Below, piece by piece: positions 20,044 to 29,488 of a DNA stretch of 64,000 bases. The stretch spans positions 62,001 to 126,000 of the forward strand of contig NZ_AP022571.1 in NCBI RefSeq assembly GCF_010728325.1, in the 5' to 3' direction. Made by a program: the position numbers and the translations under genes. Under the pieces are notes generated by a model that saw only the letters and a program-made list of their open reading frames with translations, searched no databases and was not told the DNA's origin. The stretch comes from Mycolicibacterium poriferae. GTDB lineage: Bacteria > Actinomycetota > Actinomycetes > Mycobacteriales > Mycobacteriaceae. Every line of letters starts with the position of its first letter. The first letter of the stretch is position 1.

Positions 20044-22584
20044 ATGGCAGATCTTAACGGCGGGACGGCGAAGGGACACGGTGCCGACGGAACGCCCACG
20101 AGTAGGACCCTGGCGCTCGACCTGACAGACCTGCTTCCCGGTAGCGACGAGCGCTGCGCTGACCGCCTCACGCGCGGCCTGGTGGGTGACGGGATCATCG
20201 AGCAGGCCCACGTCATCGATGGCGACACGACCAAACCCCGCCTGTGCGTGCACTACGACGCCGCGGCTATGTCCCCAACAGAAGTGCAGCGTCGAGCTCT
20301 GCAGGCGGCTGACACCATCGCGTCGAAGTACGGCCATCTGCGGTGGTTGACCACAGACACCCAAGACGATGAGGCCACACGTGCAGCACTCGTCGACACG
20401 CTGTCGGCAATGCCTGGCGTGGTCTCAGCAGCAGCGACACCCGATTCGATCGAGCTGGAGTTCGAGCGGATGACGGTAACCGCCCAGGAACTCGTGGATG
20501 TCATAGCCGCGCAGGTGGCGCCGCACAGGAGAGCAGTCGACGACGAAGCCGCCGTCGCGCACGACGGAGACGATGCCGACCATCAACACGGTCACGGCGG
20601 GATCTTCGGCGAACGCACCGAATTGGTCTTCGCTGGACTGGCGGGCGCGCTGCTGCTCACGGGCTGGCTACTCGCCGCCTTCGCCGATACGCCGCGCGCG
20701 GCTGAGGTGGTGGTCTACGGCCTGGCGTTCTTCTTCGGCGCGTTCTTCACCGTGCAGGAAGCCTTCGCCAGTGTGCGGCAGGGCCGGTTCGAGATCGACT
20801 TCCTCATGCTGGTCTCCGCTGCGGGTGCGGCGGCGCTCGGCGAAGTCGCCGAAGGCGCACTCCTGCTGTTCCTGTTCAGCGTCGGGCACGCGCTCGAAGG
20901 CTATGCGATGGGCCGCGCTCGACGGGCGATCGAAGCGCTCGCCGAACTCGCCCCGAAAACGGCACTGGTCCGACGCGGCGGCACCGGCGACACCGTCGAG
21001 GTGTCTGTCGCGGACCTGCGCATCGGGGACATCGTGGTGGTGCGCCCGAACATGCGCCTGGCCGCAGACGGCTTCGTGGTGGCAGGAAGTAGCAGCATCG
21101 ATCAAGCCCCGGTGACCGGGGAGAGCGTACCCGTTGACAAGAATCCGGTTCCGGATGTAGCGGTCGCCGCCGCCGCTCCTGAGCTCATCGACGCCGCATC
21201 ACGCGTGTTCGCCGGCACCATCAACGGCGCCGGCGCCATCGAGGTCCAGGTGACCCGGCTGGCCGGGGACTCCACCCTGGCCCGGGTAGTGCGTCTGGTG
21301 GCCGAGGCGCAAACCAAAACCACCGCCGCACAGCGCTTCACCGACCGGTTCCAGCGCATTTTCGTCCCGGTGATCCTGATCGGGGTATTCGTGCTGCTCT
21401 TCGCCGGGTTCGTGGTTGACGAGCCGTTCAGCGACACGGTGTACCGGGCTCTCGCCGTTCTGGTGGCGGCGAGCCCGTGTGCGCTGGCGATCGCCACACC
21501 GAGTGCGGTGTTGTCGGCGGTGGCGCGGGCAGCGCGTGCCGGCATCCTCGTGAAAGGCGGCGGAGCCTTGGAGGAACTCGGTCGGGTCCAGGTGCTGGCC
21601 TTCGACAAAACCGGCACCCTCACCGAAGGGCGGCCCAGGATCGCCGATGTTTTTGCTACCGCAGACAGCGATGACGCCGAACTGCTGAGAATTGCCGTGG
21701 CCGTCGAGGAGCAGAGCGACCATCCGCTCGCCCGCGCCATCGTCCGTGACGGCCGCCAGCGGTTGGCCGGAGTGGCGACGCCCCGAGCGTCCGACGTCCG
21801 TGCGGTGATCGGCCGCGGCATCGTCGCATCCGTCGAAGGTGTCGAGGTCTGCATCGGCAAGACCGAATTGTTCACCGATCTTGCCCAGCCCCCGCCGGCT
21901 GAACTGGCGGCGGAGGTGGATCGTCTCGAACAGGCCGGCCGCACGACGATGCTCGTCCGCGCAGGAGACCGCTGGTTGGGCGCGATCGGATTGATGGATC
22001 TTCCCCGACCGGAGGCGTCGGCGGTGGTCGCACGTCTTGCCGAGCTCGGCTTGACGAACACCGTGATGCTGTCGGGGGACAATCAGCGGGTGGCCGACGC
22101 CGTCGCCGCCGAAGTCGGTGTCACCTACGCGCGCGGCGATCTGATGCCCGAAGACAAGGTGGCCCAGATAGCCGCACTCCGGGAACGCCACGGCCGCGTC
22201 GGGATGGTCGGCGACGGCGTCAACGACGCACCCGCAATGGCCGGTGCGAGCGTCGGTATCGCGATGGGGGCGGCAGGCTCCGACGTGGCGTTGGAGACCG
22301 CTGACGTTGCGCTGATGGCCGACGACCTGCGCGCGTTGCCGTTCGCGGTGAGCTTGAGCCGGCGCTCGTCGCGCGTGATCAAGCAAAACCTGTGGGCGAG
22401 CCTCGGAATCGTCGCGGTGCTCATCCCAGCCACGATCTTCGGCTTGGGCATCGGTCCCGCCGTGCTCATCCACGAAGGCTCCACACTCATCGTCGTCGCC
22501 AATGCGTTGCGCCTCCTCGGACTGCCGATGCAGTCGATAACCCCAGCAGCGCCACGCGTCGAGCGTGCAGTGGAGACGCAATGA
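20044..22584 (+). CDS. P1B-4 type metal-exporting P-type ATPase
   Basis: An 846-residue membrane ATPase that exports transition metal ions. The N-terminal ~190 residues contain HMA-like folds without CxxC and a His/Asp-rich stretch ending HDGDDADHQHGHGG. The core has TGES, the membrane motif SPC (Cys about 479), phosphorylated Asp in DKTGT (about 521), HP in SDHPLARA, and GDGVND. SPC together with HEGST in the last helices is the signature of the P1B-4 group (Co, Fe, Ni or Zn export; CtpD/CtpJ-like). ATG 20044 is chosen because the operator ends just before it. It overlaps the cyclase gene by ATGA, so export and signalling are coupled. Confidence 0.92.
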   Translation: MADLNGGTAKGHGADGTPTSRTLALDLTDLLPGSDERCADRLTRGLVGDGIIEQAHVIDGDTTKPRLCVHYDAAAMSPTEVQRRALQAADTIASKYGHLRWLTTDTQDDEATRAALVDTLSAMPGVVSAAATPDSIELEFERMTVTAQELVDVIAAQVAPHRRAVDDEAAVAHDGDDADHQHGHGGIFGERTELVFAGLAGALLLTGWLLAAFADTPRAAEVVVYGLAFFFGAFFTVQEAFASVRQGRFEIDFLMLVSAAGAAALGEVAEGALLLFLFSVGHALEGYAMGRARRAIEALAELAPKTALVRRGGTGDTVEVSVADLRIGDIVVVRPNMRLAADGFVVAGSSSIDQAPVTGESVPVDKNPVPDVAVAAAAPELIDAASRVFAGTINGAGAIEVQVTRLAGDSTLARVVRLVAEAQTKTTAAQRFTDRFQRIFVPVILIGVFVLLFAGFVVDEPFSDTVYRALAVLVAASPCALAIATPSAVLSAVARAARAGILVKGGGALEELGRVQVLAFDKTGTLTEGRPRIADVFATADSDDAELLRIAVAVEEQSDHPLARAIVRDGRQRLAGVATPRASDVRAVIGRGIVASVEGVEVCIGKTELFTDLAQPPPAELAAEVDRLEQAGRTTMLVRAGDRWLGAIGLMDLPRPEASAVVARLAELGLTNTVMLSGDNQRVADAVAAEVGVTYARGDLMPEDKVAQIAALRERHGRVGMVGDGVNDAPAMAGASVGIAMGAAGSDVALETADVALMADDLRALPFAVSLSRRSSRVIKQNLWASLGIVAVLIPATIFGLGIGPAVLIHEGSTLIVVANALRLLGLPMQSITPAAPRVERAVETQ

Positions 22585-23402
22585 TGATCGAAACGTCCAA
22601 TTCAGCAGGCGGATTCGAGCATGCCGACGTAGACACAGTGGTCGTCTTTGTGGACATCGCTGGGTTCACGGCTTTCACCGAAGCTCACGGTGATCATCGT
22701 GCTGCCGAGCTGGCAGATCGGTTCGCCACCATAGCGGCCAGCAACCTCGGACCCGGCGACGACATGATCAAGACCCTCGGCGACGCCGTGATGATCACCA
22801 GTTCGGACCCCACTGCGGCGCTGGCCTTCCTTCGGCGACTTCACCACGAGACCCGTCGCATCGACGGATTTCCGTTGCTGCGCGCGGGCATCTGTGCTGG
22901 GGCAGTGGTGAAGCACCGCGGAGACGTCTTCGGGGCGACGGTCAATACCGCAGCCAGACTGGCCGCTGTCGCCCGGCCAGGTCAGATCGTCGGTGACGCC
23001 TCGTCCGCGTCCGCGCTTCGAGGAACGGACCTTGTCGCGATGACGTCGTTGGGCCCGCTTCGACTGCGAAACGTCGGTGCCCTGGTGGAAGCGTTCGCCC
23101 TCGACGTCGGAACCCGTCACCAGGAGCACGTCGATCCGATATGTCGGATGCACGTCACGACGGATGTCCACCCGCTGACGATCACGCATGAGGAAGGGAC
23201 CTACCGATTCTACTTCTGTTCGACGGCCTGTTTACGCCAATTCGCTGACCGTGTCGGCGATTTGACCATGTCGCCTGGTGACGTGGATTTGCAGTCCACT
23301 CAGTCGTTTTTCGGTGAGGTCGCGACCCACTTCGGCAGGCTAGAGGCCTCTCCGGGCGGGCGGGAGGCTGCACCGATGTCTACTCGTTCAACTTCCTCGT
23401 AA
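22581..23402 (+). CDS. Class III nucleotidyl cyclase fused to YHS-like metal-binding domain
   Basis: A 273-residue cytoplasmic protein. The class III cyclase domain (about 18-178) keeps the two metal-binding Asp (VDIAGFT Asp25, LGDAVM Asp68), the Lys before the second (Lys64) and the transition-state Asn/Arg in VNTAARLA (Asn123, Arg127), so it looks able to make cAMP. The C-terminal part (about 184-225) is YHS-like: HVDPICRMHV, then a strand and FCSTACLRQF, with Cys189, Cys214 and Cys218 as likely metal ligands. It is translated from ATG 22581 overlapping the ATPase stop. I infer a metal-sensing cyclase that reports on the exporter's substrate. A paralogue lies at 33539. Confidence 0.88.
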   Translation: MMIETSNSAGGFEHADVDTVVVFVDIAGFTAFTEAHGDHRAAELADRFATIAASNLGPGDDMIKTLGDAVMITSSDPTAALAFLRRLHHETRRIDGFPLLRAGICAGAVVKHRGDVFGATVNTAARLAAVARPGQIVGDASSASALRGTDLVAMTSLGPLRLRNVGALVEAFALDVGTRHQEHVDPICRMHVTTDVHPLTITHEEGTYRFYFCSTACLRQFADRVGDLTMSPGDVDLQSTQSFFGEVATHFGRLEASPGGREAAPMSTRSTSS

Positions 23403-23423
23403 AATGTGTGTGCTTGCTTTGGT

Positions 23424-23993
23424 TCAGCGGGTTGGTCCCATCATTCCGTGACCCATGCCGGGTTTCATCATCCCGCCGCCCATCATTCCACTCATCATCG
23501 CCGGCATTCCTTCGACGACGAATCCGGTGACTTCGCGGGCGTGTTCGCGAATGGCGTTGGCCAGTTCGGGATCGCTGGAGGTTTCGACGACGACCACGCC
23601 GCCGGGTGTGAACGTTATCTGACGTTGATAATCAGCAGCGCGGCGGAACAGCGTGGGCAGGCTTGAGCTCATGCAGGTGACTTCGCTGCCTTGATCGAGG
23701 TGGGTATACATCGATGAGACGTGGGCCTGCAGTTCGGCGACGAGGTCGGCGGAGTCAGTCTCGGTGGTGGTGCGCACACCTCCGGGAATCTCTTCGACGT
23801 TGCGTCGAAGCTCGGTATGGCGCATGAACATGTTCAGGTAGGCGCGCATGTCCATTCCCGTCGCGCCACCCATCCCGGGTTGGGCACGGCTGACCGGTAT
23901 GTCGATGATGGTGCGCAAGGCGTGCCCCAGGCCGAAGAGGGCCGCACCGGTGACGAGCATTCTCAGCGCCACTCGTCTGCTCATTCCGTCCAT
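23424..23993 (-). CDS. Exported Met-rich protein, twin-arginine signal
   Basis: A 189-residue exported protein. MSRRVALRMLVTGAALFGLGHA looks like a Tat signal, which fits a protein folded with cofactor or metal before export. The middle (about 45-150) is helical and contains a TCMSSS Cys and a strand ITFTPGGVVVV. The C-terminus is a run of Met with Gly and His (GMPAMMSGMMGGGMMKPGMG), typical of Cu(I) binding. ATG 23993 has AGGAGG 10 nt upstream. No named family is recognised. It is followed upstream by another Met-rich protein, so the pair probably works together in copper handling outside the membrane. Confidence 0.72.
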   Translation of the reverse strand: MDGMSRRVALRMLVTGAALFGLGHALRTIIDIPVSRAQPGMGGATGMDMRAYLNMFMRHTELRRNVEEIPGGVRTTTETDSADLVAELQAHVSSMYTHLDQGSEVTCMSSSLPTLFRRAADYQRQITFTPGGVVVVETSSDPELANAIREHAREVTGFVVEGMPAMMSGMMGGGMMKPGMGHGMMGPTR

Positions 23994-24155
23994 CCCTGAG
24001 GTTCCTCCTCGTGCTGAACATGTGTCGTGGGAATCGCGTTGTCGGCGGACGCTTGGTGCGAAGCTTCTTCGGGCATTGGCCGCTTCGTGCCGACGATGGC
24101 CCTGCCCAACGAACTCTGGAATCGCTTCTGCTGCATCATAATCAGCCATTGCACG

Positions 24156-24482
24156 CTACGGCCGAGGTGTGGTCGGTGTGATTGTCGGCGGCTGTGACTG
24201 GCCGGGACCCCAGGGACCTGAAGGCCCCATGTTTCCGTGGGGCCACGAGCCCTGCGGCCCCATCATGCCGGGCCCCATCATGCCGGGCGTTCCTTGACAA
24301 TGTCCCCGATTGCCGCCGAAATCGTCGGTCGCCCTGCCGATTAAGAACCCGGAAAAGAACACCACCGCAACGATGAACACCGCAGCGGCGGCAATGCCAC
24401 TCCACGCCAGTGCATGGTTGACCCCTTGGCGCTGTCCGGCGACAGCGATTCGATCGCTCATCGATTCAGGTGTATCGGTCAT
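24156..24482 (-). CDS. Single-helix membrane protein with Met/Pro/Gly-rich tail
   Basis: A 108-residue protein from ATG 24482, with AAGGAG 9 nt upstream. A short cytoplasmic part, one membrane helix (AWSGIAAAAVFIVAVVFFSGFLIG, about 28-50), then an exposed tail containing GHCQGTPGMMGPGMMGP and HGNMGPSGPWGPG. The Met, His and Cys residues suggest a surface copper site. It is the first gene of the minus-strand pair with the Tat-exported Met-rich protein, 160 nt apart. No family is recognised. Confidence 0.68.
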   Translation of the reverse strand: MTDTPESMSDRIAVAGQRQGVNHALAWSGIAAAAVFIVAVVFFSGFLIGRATDDFGGNRGHCQGTPGMMGPGMMGPQGSWPHGNMGPSGPWGPGQSQPPTITPTTPRP

Positions 24483-25282
24483 GCTTGCAATCTCCTTCGC
24501 TACACCCAACTCTTGAGGTGCTCGGTCGACCGGCGCCGCGCTATCCGCCGACCGTGAGCCCGCGGCACTTGAGTCATCGCGATTCCTGGTGTTCACCCAG
24601 CGGCGTCATTTGCCGCCGAAATCCATCCTTGCCGGTGTGGCTGCGCGCAAACCCGGGTGCTACAGCGGCTTGGGCCACGACCAAGCCGCTGAACTCGCGC
24701 GCTTGCGCTGTACATCGATACCAGCGAAATGCCGGACGGCTAGCGCGCCCGCGGTGATCAGGGCGGCAGACACAGCACAGTCATCGCGTCAATGAGCATC
24801 CACCCGCCCCGTACGTCGCCGTCTGTGCCATACATCGTGGTTGCGAGATCCTTTCACTTGACTGGCCGGGAAATTTTCCTGAAACCCACGATGTACTGGC
24901 AGGGCGTCCCGACAGTAGGGTCAAAGTGCCTCAACATGCCGGCAAAGAATGCGAAACCGTGAAGTGACTGTGTCCGTGGAACGGCATCGACCGACGAACA
25001 TTTTCCCTGCAGATTTGCCTCGGCGCTAATCTGCAATACCCCGGCGGGTATATCGGCGATGCTCTCGGGGCCGGATCCAAGCAAGGATTGGCAATACATG
25101 GGCCGCGGCAACCGCACAGTCGGGGCGAGAAACGCCCTTGACCGCTTCCAAACGTGAAGCAGGGCCATCGGCGCCGCACCTGACCGCCGGGCGATCAGCG
25201 CCGCGAGCCGGGAGACGCGCGCTGCGGACGTTCGACTATTCACCGGGTGCCCCGTGCGACGCGACCGGCGCCATTGTGTACG
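24483..25282. other. Intergenic region, no supported gene
   Basis: About 800 nt. A 129-codon minus-strand frame (24854-25243) exists but has no recognisable feature or ribosome site. The palindrome ATACCCCGGCGGGTAT (25036-25051) resembles a copper-repressor site but has the wrong spacing and no gene close by. Confidence 0.45.
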
Positions 25283-26239
25283 TCAGATCTGCCAGTCCTG
25301 GGCTCCGTCGTTCTCGTCGTATATACCGACGGAATTCTTGACGACGACGGGGTCCCCACTGCCGAAGTTGTCGTAGAACCACTGCGCGTTCGCTGGGCTC
25401 AAATTGGGGCACCCGTGGCTGACGTTGCGCTTGCCCTGATCGGCGACTGACCAGGGCGCGCCGTGAACGAAAATGCCGGCGTTGTTGATGCGCACCGCGT
25501 CTTTGACCTCGAGCTTGTAACCTTCAGCGGCGTCGACCGGCACACCATAGGTGGAGGAGTCCATCACCATGTCGGCGAACTTCTCGAGCACGTAGTAGGT
25601 GCCGTTGGGCGTTTCGTATCCCGGCTTGCCCAAGGACACCGGCATGGTCTTCTCGAGTACGCCGTTGCGCATGACCTCCATTTGGAGGGTGGCGTTGTCG
25701 ATCGTCGCCACCAACGAGTCGCCGGTGCGGAAACTCGATTTCGTGCCGCTGGCATCGATGCTGACCGTGGTGTTGGCGGGCCAGAAGTCGATGGGTCGCC
25801 ATCGGAGTTGGGTCGTGCTCATCCAGTAGAACTTCCCGGGGACCGCGGGGGTGGAGGAGATGTGGACGGCTTGTTCGGCCAGCGCGCGGTCGGCGATAGG
25901 TCTTTGGAAATTGATGATGATTGGTTTGGCGACGCCGACCATCGAGCCGTTTGTCGGGTTGAACGTGGGGGGCGCGAAGACGGGCGGCCCGAGGTAGGGC
26001 GCCGGGTTCTGGCCGGCCGGCGGGTCCTCGGCAGCTGTCGGCGATGAGCCGGGGGGCGGCCCGGTTGGCGGAGGGAGGAAGGGAGTCGGTGCTGTCGAGC
26101 CGGGGGCGGTGAGGGGGTCGCCGGGTGCGGGCAGGGGTGTTTTGGGGTCGGCGGTCGCCGACGGGCCGGCCAGCACCGTCACGGCGGTTAGTGCGGCCGT
26201 CATCATTGCAACGGCCAGCTTGGGGGGCGGGCGCCCCAT
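25283..26239 (-). CDS. L,D-transpeptidase (YkuD), canonical active site
   Basis: A 318-residue secreted enzyme forming 3-3 cross-links. Signal peptide (about 1-30), a long Pro-rich linker (about 30-90), one Ig-like domain (about 95-180) and the YkuD domain with [26 protein letters not shown] and [10 protein letters not shown]. All catalytic residues of the family are present (His, Ser-His-Gly-Cys, Asn). The start ATG 26239 has GGAGGAGG about 5-8 nt upstream. It is divergent from ccdA, and a strong BlaI-type operator lies 29 nt upstream, shared by both genes. Confidence 0.93.
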   Translation of the reverse strand: MGRPPPKLAVAMMTAALTAVTVLAGPSATADPKTPLPAPGDPLTAPGSTAPTPFLPPPTGPPPGSSPTAAEDPPAGQNPAPYLGPPVFAPPTFNPTNGSMVGVAKPIIINFQRPIADRALAEQAVHISSTPAVPGKFYWMSTTQLRWRPIDFWPANTTVSIDASGTKSSFRTGDSLVATIDNATLQMEVMRNGVLEKTMPVSLGKPGYETPNGTYYVLEKFADMVMDSSTYGVPVDAAEGYKLEVKDAVRINNAGIFVHGAPWSVADQGKRNVSHGCPNLSPANAQWFYDNFGSGDPVVVKNSVGIYDENDGAQDWQI

Positions 26240-26268
26240 GCGGACCTCCTCCCTTCGACGATTTGTTG

Positions 26269-26287
26269 CTACGTAGTTTCATAGTAG
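26269..26287. promoter_or_regulatory. BlaI-type operator shared by L,D-transpeptidase and ccdA
   Basis: CTACGTAGTTTCATAGTAG, followed by ATG. It lies 29 nt from the transpeptidase start and 79 nt from the ccdA start, so one dimer could control both divergent promoters. Confidence 0.75.
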
Positions 26288-26366
26288 ATGATGGGCGTCG
26301 GATGCGGCATTACGGCCGCGGAACTGGGTCGTTGTCGAGCGTTATCAGACCGGTGGGTACGAAGGG

Positions 26367-27149
26367 GTGTCGGGCTTCGTGAACGGTGTCACCACAATCG
26401 CCACGTCTGGTCACTTCCTCCTCGCGGTGTTCGTAGCTGTTTTGGCCGGGTTCGTGTCGTTCGCCTCGCCCTGCGTCGTCCCTCTCGTACCCGGCTATCT
26501 GTCTTATCTGGCCGCGGTCGTCGGCGTGGATGACCGGGCTCGTGCCCAGCCGCACGCCAGTGCACGTCTGCGGGTGGCGGGGGCCGCGGGACTGTTCGTC
26601 GTCGGGTTCACCGCAGTGTTCCTGATGGGAACCGTCGCGATTCTGGGTCTGACGACGACAATCATCACCAATGGGGTGTTGTTGCAGCGCATCGGTGGAG
26701 TCATCACGATCGTGATGGGTCTGGTGTTCCTGGGTTTCTTCTCTCCGCTACAACGCGACGCACGGTTTACGCCCACGTCGTTGTCCACGCTGTGGGGTGC
26801 GCCGCTCCTTGGGGCGGTGTTCGGGCTGGGCTGGACCCCGTGTTTGGGACCGACGCTCACGGGTGTCATTGCCGTGGCATCTGCCACCGAGGGGCCCAAC
26901 GTCGTGCGCGGCATCGTGCTCGTCATTGCCTACTGTGTGGGTCTGGGCGCTCCGTTCGTGCTATTCGCGGTGGCATCCGGACGGGCGGTGCGTGCCCTGG
27001 GCTGGCTGCGAAGAAACGCCCGGCAAATTCAGGTATTCGGCGGCGTGCTCCTTGTCGCGGTCGGCATCGCCCTGCTGACCGGGCTGTGGAACGAGGTGGT
27101 GTCGTGGGTGCGCGATGCGTTCGTCAGCAACACCACACTTCCGATATGA
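26367..27149 (+). CDS. ccdA: Cytochrome c biogenesis protein CcdA (thiol electron carrier)
   Basis: A 260-residue membrane protein with six helices that carries electrons from cytoplasmic thioredoxin to exported thioredoxin-like proteins. The two reactive cysteines sit in [16 protein letters not shown] (Cys36) and [10 protein letters not shown] (Cys159), the classical CcdA/DsbD motifs. GTG 26367 is used; GTG 26379 is possible. It would supply reducing power to the TlpA-like lipoprotein at 9068, and so to cytochrome c or CuA-site maturation. It lies about 100 nt before the CopD-CtaG gene on the same strand. Confidence 0.93.
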   Translation: MSGFVNGVTTIATSGHFLLAVFVAVLAGFVSFASPCVVPLVPGYLSYLAAVVGVDDRARAQPHASARLRVAGAAGLFVVGFTAVFLMGTVAILGLTTTIITNGVLLQRIGGVITIVMGLVFLGFFSPLQRDARFTPTSLSTLWGAPLLGAVFGLGWTPCLGPTLTGVIAVASATEGPNVVRGIVLVIAYCVGLGAPFVLFAVASGRAVRALGWLRRNARQIQVFGGVLLVAVGIALLTGLWNEVVSWVRDAFVSNTTLPI

Positions 27150-27251
27150 CTCACACGCTTTCGAGCGCGGCGCATCTTCGCTGTTTCCGGGAACCCCCGT
27201 GTTGACTGTGATGCTCCGGAGTCTTGACGGCGAAGACACCGCCGGTTCGGA

Positions 27252-29183
27252 GTGGTGATGGCCACGTCCGCCTCTCCCCGGCGCGGGACGGTGCGAGCTG
27301 TGTTGCTCGGTGTTGCAACGATTGCGGGCGTTACCGCTGCGGCGATCGGCGCTTTAGCTTTGCCTGAGGTACTTGCGGTGACCGGGCTGAGCGATCCGGG
27401 GCCCTTCACTACCTACGGCCTGTCGTTCGTGCGCGCTGCCGGAGAGATCGCTGCGATGGTGGCGATCGGACACTTCCTGTTCGCGGCGTTCCTCGTGCCG
27501 CCGCAGTCCAGTGGAGTGCTCGACGCCGACGGTTACCGGGCGCTCAGGGTCGGGGGTGCCGCCTGTGCCGTATGGGCTGTGTGCGCGGCGCTGTTGGTGG
27601 CGCTGACGATCTCCGACGTGTCGGGGGTACCGTTGACCGAGCTCACACCGCTGGACGTATGGTCGGCGGCCGACCTCGTCGAAACCAGCGCGGCATGGCG
27701 CACCACCTCGATTCTGGCGGCGGTCGTCGCCGTAGCGAGCCTGACGGTGCTGCGGTGGTCGTGGACTCCCGCCCTGCTGGCGGGCGGCTTGATGACGTTG
27801 ATGCCGCTGGCCGTGACGGGGCATTCCTCGTCGGGCGGCTCACACGACATCGCAACCAACAGTCTGATCATTCACCTGGTTGCCGGAACATTGTGGGCGG
27901 GCGGATTGCTGGCGCTGCTCGGGCACGCGCTGCGCGGCGGCAGCCACACCGACATTGCCGCCCGGCGGTTCTCGGGTCTGGCGCTGTGGTGCTTTGCGTC
28001 GATGGCCGTGAGCGGAATCGTCAATGCGGCGGTGCGGATCGATGTGTCGAACATCTACGACAGCAGCTACGGGCTCCTCGTCGTGGGGAAGGTGGCAGCG
28101 CTCGCCGGCCTCGGTGTGATCGGCTGGTGGCAGCGACGGACTTCGATCGTTGCGCTCCAGCGCGATCCGACGTCGCGCCGACCGCTGCTGCGCCTCGCAC
28201 TCACAGAAGCCGCCCTGTTTGGCGTCGCAGTCGGCGTCGCGGTCGGGTTGGCTCGCACGCCTCCGCCGCCCGCGACGCGCGAACCGCTTCCGGCCGAGTC
28301 TGTGCTCGGCTTCGATCTCGCCGAGCCGCCGACGATCGCGCGGGTGTTCGTCGAATGGCGGTTCGACCTGATCTTCGGCACGGCTGCGATAGTCATGGCC
28401 GGCATCTACCTTGCTGCGGTGTATCGGCTGGCTCGCCGCGGCGCCCCGTGGTCAACGCGACGCACCGTATCATGGCTGATCGGTTGCCTGGCTTTGCTGT
28501 TCGCCACTTCATCGGGGCTTGGCATGTACATGGCGGCAATGTTCAGCATGCACGCTGTCGCTCAGTTGATACTCACGATAGTGGTGCCGGTGTTGCTCGT
28601 GCAGGGCGCACCGGTGACCCTGGCGCTGAAGGCATTGCAGGCAGTCGACCCCAACGGGGTGCCTGGCCCACGCGAATGGCTGGTCATCGCCTTGGATTCG
28701 TCACTGCTGCGTTTCATCACGCATCCGTGGACGGCGCTAACCCTTCTCGTAATGGGTGTCTACGGTCTTTGCCTCGAAGTGGTGTTCGATGCCGCCGTGA
28801 GCGAACACGCCTCGCACATGCTGATGATCGGGTACTTCCTGCTCAGCGGCGCATTGTTCTTCGCCTCCGTCAGCGGCGTCGAATCGGTGCCACGGATGAT
28901 GCCCGGGCGGGGCCGGATCGCAATACTGTTGTGCGCGTTTTCGCAGTTCGCCATTGCCGGGGTCGTGGTGTTGAACATGCGCGAGGTTCTCGGCGACGTC
29001 TTCTACCGCTCCTTGAAACTGAGCTGGCATGCGGACTTGCTCGGCGACCAGCGGCTGGGAGGCCAAATGATCGCTGCCGGCGGGCTTCTGGCAGTGGGGG
29101 CGACGCTCGCGGTGCTGATCGTCCAGCGCCGCCGCTCGACTGCGACCGAACTGAGGACGGCCGCGCCAAGCCCTGGCTCATGA
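27252..29183 (+). CDS. CopD-CtaG fusion membrane protein (Rv0102-like)
   Basis: A 643-residue polytopic membrane protein. The N-terminal half (about 15-330) is a CopD-type copper import/transfer domain with the HFLFAAFL and HLVAGTLWAGGLLAL helices carrying conserved His. The C-terminal half (about 355-625) is a caa3 CtaG domain (MFSMHAVAQLILTIVVPVLLVQGAP, FITHPWTALTLLVMGVYGL, EHASHMLMIGYFLLSGALFF). The same fusion is known in mycobacteria (Rv0102 type). It probably moves copper into the membrane for oxidase assembly. The start is GTG 27252 or the ATG at 27258. It follows ccdA and is probably in the same transcript, hence under the 26269 operator. Confidence 0.92.
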   Translation: MVMATSASPRRGTVRAVLLGVATIAGVTAAAIGALALPEVLAVTGLSDPGPFTTYGLSFVRAAGEIAAMVAIGHFLFAAFLVPPQSSGVLDADGYRALRVGGAACAVWAVCAALLVALTISDVSGVPLTELTPLDVWSAADLVETSAAWRTTSILAAVVAVASLTVLRWSWTPALLAGGLMTLMPLAVTGHSSSGGSHDIATNSLIIHLVAGTLWAGGLLALLGHALRGGSHTDIAARRFSGLALWCFASMAVSGIVNAAVRIDVSNIYDSSYGLLVVGKVAALAGLGVIGWWQRRTSIVALQRDPTSRRPLLRLALTEAALFGVAVGVAVGLARTPPPPATREPLPAESVLGFDLAEPPTIARVFVEWRFDLIFGTAAIVMAGIYLAAVYRLARRGAPWSTRRTVSWLIGCLALLFATSSGLGMYMAAMFSMHAVAQLILTIVVPVLLVQGAPVTLALKALQAVDPNGVPGPREWLVIALDSSLLRFITHPWTALTLLVMGVYGLCLEVVFDAAVSEHASHMLMIGYFLLSGALFFASVSGVESVPRMMPGRGRIAILLCAFSQFAIAGVVVLNMREVLGDVFYRSLKLSWHADLLGDQRLGGQMIAAGGLLAVGATLAVLIVQRRRSTATELRTAAPSPGS

Positions 29184-29406
29184 TGCCGATGACGGTATTG
29201 TCAGCATGTCCGCCGCCTCAACGCTCGTCCCCGGGGTGGACCATGTGCCGTGGCACTGGCTCGGTGTCGAGTAGGGCGATCGCCCATCACGAGGACGCCC
29301 TTCTGTAGCAGATGATATGGCGCGGCACCCGCTTACGCCGAACGGGCAACGAGCCGATGTCGCACCACTAGCTGCGACAGCTAACAGGTCGTCATCAAGC
29401 GTCCAC
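29184..29406. other. Intergenic region before beta-lactamase-like gene
   Basis: No supported gene. Together with the operator and leader that follow (to 29488) it forms a gap of about 305 nt. Confidence 0.45.
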
Positions 29407-29425
29407 GTACGGAGGTGGATAGTAG
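29407..29425 (+). promoter_or_regulatory. Degenerate BlaI-type operator upstream of beta-lactamase-like gene
   Basis: GTACGGAGGTGGATAGTAG keeps TACG, AG and ATAGTAG of the consensus at the right spacing, 63 nt before GTG 29489. Confidence 0.4.
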
Positions 29426-29488
29426 GAATCGGGGCTTACCCGGCGTGCCGTCGGCCTTGATTGCCACTGGGGCTGACAAGCTACGACC

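Noticed and set aside
21102..22581. Long minus-strand frames inside the P1B-4 ATPase gene
   Set aside because: Low-complexity shadows (Arg/Ser/Thr-rich) of a well-supported gene.
25036..25051. ATACCCCGGCGGGTAT as a possible copper-repressor site
   Set aside because: The spacing differs from the CsoR palindromes at 52523-52565 and no gene starts nearby in a suitable place.
24854..25243. A 129-codon minus-strand frame in an intergenic gap
   Set aside because: No ribosome site, no motif, odd composition.
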